From Vulcanimicrobiota bacterium (lineage in GTDB: Bacteria > Vulcanimicrobiota > Vulcanimicrobiia > Vulcanimicrobiales > Vulcanimicrobiaceae): a stretch of DNA of 6,534 nt. The stretch is from assembly GCA_013043945.1 (NCBI GenBank), contig JABEUW010000059.1:1-6534 (forward strand), read 5' to 3'. The notes beneath the pieces are model-generated. The model saw only the letters and a list, made by a program, of their open reading frames with translations. It was not told where the DNA came from and ran no database searches. How positions within the stretch are numbered: position 1 is the stretch's first letter; each line of letters starts with the position of its first letter. Positions 1 through 6,453 of this stretch are shown here, in pieces. A program made the translations under genes and the position numbers.

Positions 1-638
1 AACCCAACGATGTCAGCTTCGCGGCGATCGGGATGGCGCGCACCGATGGGTATCAGATGGGCGACGTCACGATTCAAGGCGTGCGCGCCTACGATCCCAG
101 CACCGCGCAATGGGTGAGCCCCGACGCCTACGCCGGTACCACCACCGATCCCGGCTCGCAGAAACCATTCATGTGGAACGGCAATAATCCGGTTGCGTAC
201 GGCGATCCGAGTGGATACGATGCGACGACATGGGAGGCTTTGAGCGGAGCAACCGGCGAGGGGGCGTGCGTGGTAGCCGAACCATGCGGACTGTTCGTGA
301 CGCTGGGAATCGTCGTAGCCGTGGGTATAGCAGATGTTACGTCACGGCCCGTTCAACCGTCGGCAAAGAATGAATCCAAACCACGCGGCCCGGATAGTTG
401 GCCGCAGCTCACCAAAGAAAATCTGCCAAGTTCGTACAAACCGCCAAAACGGAAGGGGCAACCGGATACTCCACGTTGGGGGAGGAACGGTAAAGGCGAG
501 GAAGGCTGGATAGACCGGAAGGGCAATATTTGGCAGGAGCCCAAGCCGGGGGAAAGACATGGCGCGCCGCATTGGGATGTCCAGTATAAGGACGGCACCC
601 ATGACAATGTCGATGCCAAAATTCCAGTTATTCTATAA
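1..638 (+). CDS. C-terminal end of an Rhs-repeat polymorphic toxin (5' truncated by the window)
   Basis: The frame is open from base 3 with no stop before the TAA at 636-638, so the gene begins outside the window and the ATG at 33 is probably internal. Numbering from that Met, residues 18-61 match the end of an Rhs core: RAYDPSTAQWVSPDAYAG, a WNGNNPVAYGDPSG block, and the closing DPSGY. In Rhs proteins the core forms a shell, and the variable toxin after the DPxG motif is released from it (family knowledge). Here the variable part is about 140 residues: a hydrophobic stretch at about 78-101, a Pro/Lys-rich linker at 105-145, and a small tip at 146-201 with HGAPHWDVQ at 176-184. The tip resembles the HGxPHWDVQ endings I associate with polymorphic toxin type 37 (Ntox37-like, predicted RNase), but that assignment is from memory. 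Function as an intercellular toxin is inferred. The next gene is placed like its immunity gene. Confidence 0.88.
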   Translation, partial: PNDVSFAAIGMARTDGYQMGDVTIQGVRAYDPSTAQWVSPDAYAGTTTDPGSQKPFMWNGNNPVAYGDPSGYDATTWEALSGATGEGACVVAEPCGLFVTLGIVVAVGIADVTSRPVQPSAKNESKPRGPDSWPQLTKENLPSSYKPPKRKGQPDTPRWGRNGKGEEGWIDRKGNIWQEPKPGERHGAPHWDVQYKDGTHDNVDAKIPVIL

Positions 639-659
639 ACGCGGTGATCCTAATGTATT

Positions 660-1304
660 ATGCGAAGAACGAATATGAAAGCTAAACGAGCCCATAAGGG
701 CGGAGTGCCAACCACTAAACGAGCATACATCGTGAAATTTTGTATCGATGACGAAGAATGGGACTTGCGTGCGTTTACAAGGTACGAAGATGCAGCCGTC
801 GCCCGCGACCTGTGGGAAAATATTGACGCATTTCGGGAGAAGTTGTTAGCGCAACAACCTGCGATAGATAAAGATCGCATTTCGATGGATGCAGACATTC
901 TTGCGGGGAAGGCGGCCTATTCAGGAACGATGATTTACGAGGTGGATATAAATGGTCGCGAGGAGGTGAAAATCGATTCGCTCCTTGAGACAATGCGACT
1001 GCAGATAAGAGAAGGGAAACGGATCCTAGTTACGCGCTCGGATAAAAAAGAAGCATTGCTTTCATTATTGCGCGCAACAGAATGGCCGATTTGGAGCAAC
1101 ATGTTGGCGAGTGCTCTGCAAATTGGCGTTGACGAGACCTTCGAGTTGCTCGAAGAATGCAAGAAAGAGACGCCGCTCACATATAGACGAACCGTTGGGG
1201 TACAAAACGGCTGGACGATCGTTCGAGTGCGCACTGGACATCCGCCGGAGTTACGTAGAAGGCGGAAGCGAACTTCTTTAAGAGAACAATCAGAAAAACG
1301 CTGA
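660..1304 (+). CDS. Candidate immunity protein for the Rhs toxin tip, family not recognised
   Basis: This 214-aa protein begins 21 bases after the Rhs stop, on the same strand. I recognise no domain. It has no signal peptide or membrane segment, so it is probably cytoplasmic. The N-terminal half is mixed alpha/beta and rich in Asp/Glu (FCIDDEEWDL, YEDAAVARDLW). The middle (about residues 105-165) looks helical, and the tail is strongly basic (about 195-214, RRRRKR). Sampled lines are about 42-48% G+C against about 58-63% in the other genes, as often seen for horizontally exchanged immunity genes. The start is uncertain: the ATG at 660 has only a distant GGTGA (643-647), while the in-frame ATG at 675 has a weak GAAG at 664-667 at better spacing and would give 209 aa. 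The immunity role is inferred from position, size and composition only. It could also be an unrelated insertion. Confidence 0.72.
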   Translation: MRRTNMKAKRAHKGGVPTTKRAYIVKFCIDDEEWDLRAFTRYEDAAVARDLWENIDAFREKLLAQQPAIDKDRISMDADILAGKAAYSGTMIYEVDINGREEVKIDSLLETMRLQIREGKRILVTRSDKKEALLSLLRATEWPIWSNMLASALQIGVDETFELLEECKKETPLTYRRTVGVQNGWTIVRVRTGHPPELRRRRKRTSLREQSEKR

Positions 1305-1348
1305 ACCGTTCGCTCGTGCGTTGAAGCCGGCTCGCTTCCATCGACGAT

Positions 1349-1371
1349 CGCCGCTTAGCATCGAGGCGGTG
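1349..1371. terminator. Hairpin between convergent genes, possible weak terminator
   Basis: An eight-pair stem (1349-1356 with 1364-1371, two of the pairs G-T) encloses a seven-base loop, AGCATCG. It lies in the 99-base gap between the immunity candidate and the oppositely oriented DUF5916 gene, where a shared bidirectional terminator would be expected. No T-tract follows on either strand, so it is not a classic intrinsic terminator. It may be chance in GC-rich DNA. Confidence 0.25.
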
Positions 1372-1403
1372 GCCCAGAAGCAGGGCGCAGGAGCCGCCGC
1401 CGC

Positions 1404-3605
1404 TCAGCTCCCGGCCTCGCCGCTAACGCGAAACACGTACTTGACGATAAAGCGGTGGAGCGTCGTTCCCGCCGCCGGCGTACCGTAGTTGAGATAGAGG
1501 TCGCCGTGGGGGAAGGTTCGATGGTAGGCGAACGCGATGTTCGTGCCGACTTGCGTGGCAAAGCCCCCATATCCGTTGATCGATCGCAGCGACGCGGTCA
1601 GGTTCGACCGGCGCGTGAGGTTCGCGCCGACCGTCACGCGGCGCAACCACTGCGAGTTCGGCGTTCCCATCAGAAGGTCGCGCTCGAAGGTGCCATCGTA
1701 TTCGAGCGAGAGCGTAAAGAGACGCCCGAGCGGTCGCGAGGTGACGAGCGAATATTGGTGGAGATACGCGCTCCCGAACGTTCCCCACGAAAGCGTCCCA
1801 TCGGTCGGCGTGCTCGATCCGTCGAGGTATCCCACCGGCAGCACCATCGCGTTATATTGCTGGGTATCGCCGCCGGCATAGCACGGAAAGCCGCCGAATC
1901 CCGTGGTGCCGATAATCGGACCGCTGCATCCTGGGCCGGCAAAGACGTCGTAGGAGCGGAGCTCGCTGATATTCGGGCCGAGCCCGTTCACCGAGAGCCC
2001 GAACTTCGTCGTGACATTGAGGCCGAGGCCGAAATCGGCTTGATGCACCGCACCCGAGGCATCGAGATAACGGTCGGCGTTAAGAAAGAGTCCGAGGTGC
2101 CGTAATCCCTTCGTCGGACCGCTAAGAAACGTGAACGCATTGAGCCCGCGAACGTCGGCATCGTTGAGGAAGCCATCGATGGGATCGTAGGTCGGCGAGA
2201 TATCTTGATACCCCAGATTGACTTCGTAGTTCGGCCTATGCACGTCGACGAAGGCGTTGCTTGCATGCGCGATGCCGTTCGGGAGCCAGGTTCCTCGCTC
2301 GAACGAGTGGTCGACCGCCCATACGAATCCGGTGCGCGGATTGCGCCCCCCGGTCCCCAACTGCACCGTTGCATCGCTCCCGGCGATACTGTGGTGCGCG
2401 AGCACGCCGTTCGCCCACCAGAGAAAGCTGCGATCGGGGAGCGCGTGCTTGATGCCGAATGCCGTATCGTCGATGGTATCGCCGGTGAGTTGGTTATACC
2501 CGCGAAAGGAAAGCACGCCGAGTTGCTGCAGTCCGTAGGTTCCCTCCACTTTTGCGCCACGGTCGAACGCACCGATACCCGGCGAATAGAACGTCTCGAT
2601 GTTGCTGCCGCCCGCATCGTTATTGATAAACGAGGCACCCTGGGCGAAGAAGGGGCGATACTCGTTGAGATTCCGGCGAAACTCTTGCGGTGCGATCGTC
2701 TGCTGGTCGACCTCGACGTTCGAGAAGTCCGGGGCCAAGGTGCCGACGAAATGCATCGTTGGCGCGATGGGAATACTGACGTCGATTCCCGCCGTGCGCA
2801 CGCCCTGCGGCGCGAACGATCCATCGGTCTGCTCGAACTGGTTCCGGTCGCTCCCCGCGCTCTCGAGCGCATAGAGGCTGATGCGCGGTTTCGGCAAGCG
2901 CGCCGCGCGACGGTGAGCGAAATGCAGCGGCCCCCACGTCGGCCAGAAGCGCGCGTCGGTGAAATCGGGCCAGGGGCCGAATTGCCCGTCGTTCATCAGC
3001 CCGTTGTACGCCCACGTAAAGCGGCGGCTCGTCGCCGCGATCGAACGCACGATATCGATGCGCCAACTCTGCTGCTTGTTCGCCGAGAGCCCGAGCGCGG
3101 AGAGCGGAATCCGCATTCGCGCGCTCCAAGAGCCCTTCCCGATCCTCGCACTCGCCTGCCAGTGCGGGCGATAGCGTGCGTTCTCGGAGGCCTGCTGGTA
3201 ACGCACCCCCGCCGGCGTCACCTCAAAGAAGTAGACGCGGGAGCCGTCGCCGCTCGGGTCAATCCCGATGCCGACGAAATCATCGGTTCCGAAGCCGACG
3301 TCATCGGTCCGTTGCGTCGCCGTAATCGGGAGGCCGTGCTGCTCGACCTGAAAGCGAACGTAGAGGTTCCGATCGTTATAGAGCAGGCTCGTCTTCACCG
3401 CGAGCCCCGCCGCCGCGCGCGCGCGCGTGACGATATCGGTAAAGCGGCTCCCCGGGAGTTCGCCCTTCGCCCACGTCGTCGCGAGCGCCGTCGCACCTTG
3501 CACGGGCACCGCCGGCAGATGCGTGTTCGCATCGATCGCCGCCCGTGCAGAGAGCGGAAGAAGTGCAAACGGCAGCACGAGCAACGCACGTAGTAAACGA
3601 AGCAT
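1404..3605 (-). CDS. CBM9-like domain plus DUF5916 outer-membrane beta-barrel protein
   Basis: This 733-aa protein starts with a Sec signal peptide (MLRLLRALLVLPFALLPLSARA, cleavage near residue 22), which supports the ATG at 3605. Residues about 40-225 look like a carbohydrate-binding family 9 fold: NDRNLYVRFQVEQ, then GTDDFVGIGIDPSGDGSRVYFFEVTP in shape, and later WSARMRIPLSALGL. From about 240 to the end is a beta-barrel region of alternating aromatic strands. It carries the DUF5916 hallmark APDFSNVEVDQQ (291-302) and NEYRPFFAQGASF (314-326), usually seen as PDFSQVEAD...RPFFLEG. The length is normal for the family. The only two cysteines, C560 and C575, flank a Gly-rich loop and could form an external disulfide. 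The family is placed in the outer membrane but its substrate is unknown; glycan or oligomer uptake is a guess from the CBM9 part. The upstream AGTAGG is only 4 bases from the ATG, a weak Shine-Dalgarno. It appears monocistronic here. Confidence 0.9.
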   Translation of the reverse strand: MLRLLRALLVLPFALLPLSARAAIDANTHLPAVPVQGATALATTWAKGELPGSRFTDIVTRARAAAGLAVKTSLLYNDRNLYVRFQVEQHGLPITATQRTDDVGFGTDDFVGIGIDPSGDGSRVYFFEVTPAGVRYQQASENARYRPHWQASARIGKGSWSARMRIPLSALGLSANKQQSWRIDIVRSIAATSRRFTWAYNGLMNDGQFGPWPDFTDARFWPTWGPLHFAHRRAARLPKPRISLYALESAGSDRNQFEQTDGSFAPQGVRTAGIDVSIPIAPTMHFVGTLAPDFSNVEVDQQTIAPQEFRRNLNEYRPFFAQGASFINNDAGGSNIETFYSPGIGAFDRGAKVEGTYGLQQLGVLSFRGYNQLTGDTIDDTAFGIKHALPDRSFLWWANGVLAHHSIAGSDATVQLGTGGRNPRTGFVWAVDHSFERGTWLPNGIAHASNAFVDVHRPNYEVNLGYQDISPTYDPIDGFLNDADVRGLNAFTFLSGPTKGLRHLGLFLNADRYLDASGAVHQADFGLGLNVTTKFGLSVNGLGPNISELRSYDVFAGPGCSGPIIGTTGFGGFPCYAGGDTQQYNAMVLPVGYLDGSSTPTDGTLSWGTFGSAYLHQYSLVTSRPLGRLFTLSLEYDGTFERDLLMGTPNSQWLRRVTVGANLTRRSNLTASLRSINGYGGFATQVGTNIAFAYHRTFPHGDLYLNYGTPAAGTTLHRFIVKYVFRVSGEAGS

Positions 3606-3624
3606 GAGGCCTACTGTACGGTAC

Positions 3625-3640
3625 GGCGCGCCCCCGCGCC
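3625..3640. repeat. Perfect GC inverted repeat in the leader of the DUF5916 gene
   Basis: GGCGCG (3625-3630) and CGCGCC (3635-3640) are perfect inverted repeats around a CCCC loop. The structure ends 20 bases upstream of the leftward ATG, so it would fall in the 5' untranslated RNA or between promoter and start. It may affect translation or act as a protein site. In GC-rich DNA it may also be chance. Confidence 0.4.
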
Positions 3641-3706
3641 ATCAGTTTTCGTTCAAAACGCGTAATCCAAGCGAGCAGGGCCTTCGGAGGCGTGCGGTAT
3701 TACTGC

Positions 3707-3735
3707 TGACGTCATCGCGAAGGGCTTATTCGAAT
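3707..3735. promoter_or_regulatory. Two perfect 8-bp palindromes 21 bp apart, possible operator pair
   Basis: TGACGTCA (3707-3714) and ATTCGAAT (3728-3735) are each perfectly self-complementary. Their centres are 21 bases apart, about two DNA turns, so proteins bound to both would sit on the same face. They lie about 100 bp from the DUF5916 start and 50-80 bp before the small ORF, a normal place for a regulator of the divergent pair. The two sequences differ from each other, which weakens the case for a single repressor. Operator function is inferred. Confidence 0.3.
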
Positions 3736-3787
3736 CCTATCCTCTAGCCGAGACTCGCGATGCCGGAAGGGAAGGATCCCGCCGCGA

Positions 3788-3925
3788 ATGGCGCGGCCCT
3801 ATGGGGAACACCTGGTAATGCATCGACAATCGACCGACGGCTTCATCGTGGCCGATCGCGTCCGGTATGAAGCCGGGCGCATCGAGAGGCTGCTCGAAGG
3901 TTCGTTGCGGGCTTCGCTATCGTGA
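3788..3925 (+). CDS. Small ORF overlapping the ABC ATPase start (35-45 aa)
   Basis: The frame is open from 3710, with ATG codons at 3788 (45 aa, AAGGA at 3772-3776) and 3818 (35 aa, GGGGA at 3803-3807). It ends at TGA 3923-3925, which overlaps the GTG start of the ATPase at 3922-3924 as GTGA. The ATPase has no Shine-Dalgarno of its own close to this GTG, so ribosomes ending here could restart there. The ATPase-permease junction downstream is also a four-base overlap. The C-terminal half (VADRVRYEAGRIERLLEGSL) looks like a charged amphipathic helix. I recognise no family. It could be a leader peptide, a small regulator, the remnant of a larger upstream regulator, or chance. Confidence 0.4.
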   Translation: MARPYGEHLVMHRQSTDGFIVADRVRYEAGRIERLLEGSLRASLS

Positions 3926-4611
3926 TCGCCGGCGATACGGCCCTCGATTTCGTAGAGTTAAGGAAGCGATTTGGCCAGCACGAAGCACTCAAGGGCATCT
4001 CGACGTCGCTGCGCCCGGGTGTAACGGCCCTTCTAGGACCCAACGGTGCGGGCAAATCGACGCTGATGCATATCATCGCGACGATCTCATCGCCTACCTC
4101 TGGAGAGGTTCGCTGGCGAGGCGAGCGTTTGACTTCGAAGAATATCGATCGCTTCCGTCGCGAGCTTGGCTATGTACCGCAGCAATTTGCGGGTTATCCG
4201 CAACTGACCGTCGGAGAGTTCATTCGCTACATCGGGCGTCTTCGCGGCTTATCTAGTGGCGATTTACGGGGGCGCGTCGAGAGATCGATTGAAAGCTTCG
4301 CGTTGCAACCGTTCGTACGGACTAGAATGGGGGCATGCAGCCCCGGCACGTTGCAGCGCGTTGCGCTTGCGCAGGCGTTGATCGCCGATCCCACCGTGTT
4401 GCTGCTCGACGAGCCTACCGCCGGCGTCGATCCGAACAACCGCAACGCACTAGGCGACGTCATGCGTGATGCCGGCAAGCGTGCGATCGTCCTGGTCTGC
4501 ACGCACATTCTGTCGGACCTCGACGGTTTGGCTACGCGCGCAATTGTGCTAGAAGATGGGCGGCTCGCTAGCGACAGCCCAACAAACTTTGAAAGTGCGA
4601 ACTACGGATGA
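3922..4611 (+). CDS. ABC transporter ATP-binding protein
   Basis: This 229-aa nucleotide-binding subunit would power the membrane protein encoded next. Visible motifs are Walker A GPNGAGKST (39-47), Q-loop Gln in YVPQQ (Q87), Walker B VLLLDEP with catalytic Glu (E164), D-loop AGVDP (167-171) and H-loop His in CTHIL (H195). The signature, normally LSGGQ, reads CSPGT (139-143), keeping only the Ser and the second Gly. The overall layout fits the CcmA/YtrB-like ATPases that pair with ABC-2 type permeases. The frame is closed by TGA at 3868-3870, and GTG 3922 is the first usable start, placing about 12 residues before the first conserved strand as usual. Start and stop overlap the neighbouring genes by four bases each (GTGA, ATGA), indicating translational coupling. 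The substrate cannot be read from the sequence. Confidence 0.93.
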   Translation: MIAGDTALDFVELRKRFGQHEALKGISTSLRPGVTALLGPNGAGKSTLMHIIATISSPTSGEVRWRGERLTSKNIDRFRRELGYVPQQFAGYPQLTVGEFIRYIGRLRGLSSGDLRGRVERSIESFALQPFVRTRMGACSPGTLQRVALAQALIADPTVLLLDEPTAGVDPNNRNALGDVMRDAGKRAIVLVCTHILSDLDGLATRAIVLEDGRLASDSPTNFESANYG

Positions 4612-6116
4612 GTGCGCTCGTAGCACTAACGCATGCGGAATTGATAACGCTCGTTCGCCGTCCGGCCTTTGTCATCTCGGCGCTCTGCATTCTGGCATTT
4701 TCTACATTGCTGCTACCCGCGCCGGGGGCGGCATATTCAATTATCACCTACGATGGACGCCCTGGTTTACTGCTCGGCGGCGCTGCGGGATCGACCTCGG
4801 CACTGCTCGTCGCAGTCTTGCTCGGCCTGGTTGCATTCTTCGTATTCGGCGGCACGATACGTCGCGATCGTCGCAACGGCTTTGGGAGATTTCTGGCCGC
4901 TCTCGCCGTACCGACTTCGTCGTTCGTCGTGAGCCGGGCGGTTGCATGTGCGATCGGGCTATTGCTTGTGGCATTGGGAGTCGCCGTTGTGCTCTGCGCG
5001 GAGGGCGTTCTGCGCAACGGTGCGTCGTTTGGCATAGTCGAGTTCTTGCGCTGCTATGTGCCGACCGTTACGGCACCGCTCGTTCTATTCGGCTGCCTCG
5101 CTGTTATCATCGATGCATTTACACCAGATTCATCGGCTGTGAGGGTAACGATTGCGCTCGTCGCATGGTTCGGCGTGCTTGCTTCCTCGATCGCTGGTTC
5201 CGCGTTTGTACCCATTCCGATTGCGCTTGCCTTTGCCGAGATCGCACAACAGGCGGGACCCTCGACGAGTGGAATGGCGGCGATCGGCTATGTTCCGGCC
5301 AATCCGCACGTCATTCCATTCCATTGGACTGGCCTGGCAATAACCGCGGGCTTCATCCTTTCCCGGGTATATCTTATCCTCGCGAGCTTTGCGATTCTGT
5401 GGCTGTGCTCGCTTGCATTCGACCGCTTCAAGAAGGCGATATCGGGTGGCGGCATCTATCTCGCCCAGCATTCCATCGTGCAAACGCCCGCCTACGCACC
5501 TCTTGCCTCTCCGCTACGTCCGAACCTCGTCCATCATATCGTCGCCGATCTTGCCTGCGGTATGCGCGCGCAACGCACTGCGACCATCCTTGCAATCGCA
5601 CTTGCCGCGATGGCTGCACTTATCGCTCCTTGGGGACTTTCCATTGCCAAGATGATCCTGCTGCTCGATGCGATCGTGATTTCGCGAATTCTCTGGCTTG
5701 GAGAGTTCGGCATTCCCGGAGACCGTTTCACTGAAACCATCGCCGGATGTGCACGCGATTGGGTATTGTGGAAGTGGCTCGATATCTTCGGGTTTTCCTC
5801 GGTGATCTCGCTGCCGGTCATATTCGTCGCACTGATACACCAGGGCCCCGCAGCGGCCTGTGGTTTCATTATCGGCATGGCGTTTATTGCAGCGCTGCTG
5901 AGCCTCGCGGCGCGGTGGTCGGGCGGCGCCGTACTCGGGCTTGCCGTGGCTGCGTTGTGGTGGTACGTCACCGCATTAAATACGCCACCGCCGGTGCTTG
6001 ACATTGCAGCAATCGCGCAGACGCCGTCGGCCCTGCAACTTGCCGTATTCGCTGCTCTTGTAGCGGCAGCACTTGCAGTCGGCAGAATTACCGGCGCTCG
6101 TGGCGCATTCCGTTAG
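4608..6116 (+). CDS. ABC-2 type membrane protein with two six-segment halves
   Basis: This 502-aa very hydrophobic protein begins in an ATGA overlap with the ATPase gene, so it is its likely membrane partner. I count about twelve hydrophobic segments. Six are in the first half (about 20-38, 64-82, 107-131, 150-168, 178-200, 243-268). Six are in the second (about 325-341, 345-363, 395-411, 415-435, 439-457, 472-491). They are separated by a soluble stretch at 270-322 containing FDRFKKA. The cytosolic segment after the second helix (TIRRDRRNGFGRFLAALAVPTSS, 83-105) resembles the coupling region of ABC-2 permeases, where a charged loop precedes a helix. A single 12-segment chain could replace the usual dimer of 6-segment permeases. 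Weak codes for the second half leave open a different fold there. Substrate unknown; export or membrane modification is inferred. Confidence 0.85.
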   Translation: MSALVALTHAELITLVRRPAFVISALCILAFSTLLLPAPGAAYSIITYDGRPGLLLGGAAGSTSALLVAVLLGLVAFFVFGGTIRRDRRNGFGRFLAALAVPTSSFVVSRAVACAIGLLLVALGVAVVLCAEGVLRNGASFGIVEFLRCYVPTVTAPLVLFGCLAVIIDAFTPDSSAVRVTIALVAWFGVLASSIAGSAFVPIPIALAFAEIAQQAGPSTSGMAAIGYVPANPHVIPFHWTGLAITAGFILSRVYLILASFAILWLCSLAFDRFKKAISGGGIYLAQHSIVQTPAYAPLASPLRPNLVHHIVADLACGMRAQRTATILAIALAAMAALIAPWGLSIAKMILLLDAIVISRILWLGEFGIPGDRFTETIAGCARDWVLWKWLDIFGFSSVISLPVIFVALIHQGPAAACGFIIGMAFIAALLSLAARWSGGAVLGLAVAALWWYVTALNTPPPVLDIAAIAQTPSALQLAVFAALVAAALAVGRITGARGAFR

Positions 6117-6161
6117 ATTGGGCTAAGCACTCGTACCTCGTGGCTCGAAAGGTTCGGGTCG

Positions 6162-6193
6162 CATAATCTCAAATTAAAACCATTCTACAGAAT
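6162..6193 (+). promoter_or_regulatory. Possible -10 box and inverted repeat before the small secreted gene
   Basis: The 103-base gap after the permease gene is AT-rich in its second half. CATAAT (6162-6167) could be a -10 box, though no good -35 lies 16-18 bases upstream. An inverted repeat, ATTCT-AC-AGAAT (6182-6193), sits just downstream of where transcription would begin and 15 bases before the Shine-Dalgarno, a position suited to a repressor. No terminator for the ABC operon is visible, so read-through is also possible. Confidence 0.3.
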
Positions 6194-6208
6194 CGAGCCA
6201 GATTTAAC

Positions 6209-6213
6209 GAGGA
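6209..6213 (+). promoter_or_regulatory. Ribosome binding site of the small secreted protein
   Basis: GAGGA lies six bases before the ATG at 6220. It is the strongest Shine-Dalgarno in the window and fixes this start. Confidence 0.7.
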
Positions 6214-6219
6214 TCAAGA

Positions 6220-6453
6220 ATGAAGCGTTTTTCGATACTGGTCGCCGCCCTCGCAGCGGTCCTGTTATTCGCGCGTCCGGCGCTCGCCGTTAACCTGCGC
6301 CACGGTGTCATCGTCGTTCATAACCACACGAGCCACGAGCTTTCTGTCCTCTTAGAAGACAAGTCGTTCATTGGGCATCCCATCCAAGTTGCCCGCATCG
6401 CGCCCGGCAAGACCTTTATCACCGATGCCTGCTGCTTCGTAACCGTCTGTTGA
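6220..6453 (+). CDS. Small secreted protein with cysteine-rich tail, possibly frameshifted
   Basis: This 77-aa product starts with a clear Sec signal peptide (MKRFSILVAALAAVLLFARPALA, cleavage near residue 23-24), leaving a mature part of about 53 residues in the periplasm or outside. The mature part looks like short beta strands (HGVIVVHNHTS, LSVLLEDKSF, VARIAPGKTFI) and ends in DACCFVTVC. I recognise no family. The signal peptide and strong Shine-Dalgarno make the gene itself likely. The end is doubtful: the +1 frame is open from 6443 to the window edge and reads plausibly as a continuation (VEDRLALRVVVHDDRG). The TGA at 6451-6453 may therefore reflect a one-base insertion near 6449. Otherwise it is a complete small protein whose three clustered cysteines could bind metal or form disulfides. 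Confidence 0.7.
   Translation: MKRFSILVAALAAVLLFARPALAVNLRHGVIVVHNHTSHELSVLLEDKSFIGHPIQVARIAPGKTFITDACCFVTVC

Larger units (their letters stand above)
3606..3921. other. Divergent intergenic region
   Basis: This stretch separates the leftward DUF5916 gene from the rightward ABC ATPase gene, so it should carry promoters in both directions. I see no convincing sigma-70 pair with proper spacing on either strand. It holds a tandem GTACG repeat (3616-3625), a GC hairpin (3625-3640), two perfect 8-bp palindromes (3707-3714 and 3728-3735), and the small ORF described separately. A second overlapping small frame (3760-3870, 36 codons, beginning MPEGKDPAANG) lacks a Shine-Dalgarno and is not called. 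Confidence 0.6.

Noticed and set aside
653..685. A 10-codon mini-ORF (MYYAKNEYES) overlapping the immunity gene start, with GGTGA at 643-647
   Set aside because: It is too short to judge. It could be a leader, but the evidence is no more than a start codon and a chance Shine-Dalgarno.
2205..3593. A 462-codon open frame on the + strand opposite the DUF5916 gene
   Set aside because: Its protein is extremely Arg/Pro-rich with no recognisable domain, and it lies wholly within a clearly coding gene on the other strand. It is open because of GC-rich codon use.
3641..3706. A -35-like TTGAAC or TTGGAT on the minus strand upstream of the DUF5916 gene
   Set aside because: Neither has an acceptable -10 box at 16-18 bases; the matching positions fall in GC-rich or unlike sequence.
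4556..5734. A 392-codon open frame overlapping the permease gene in another frame
   Set aside because: It is rich in Arg and Cys with no membrane segments or domain, while the overlapping frame gives a coherent 12-segment membrane protein in ATGA overlap with the ATPase.
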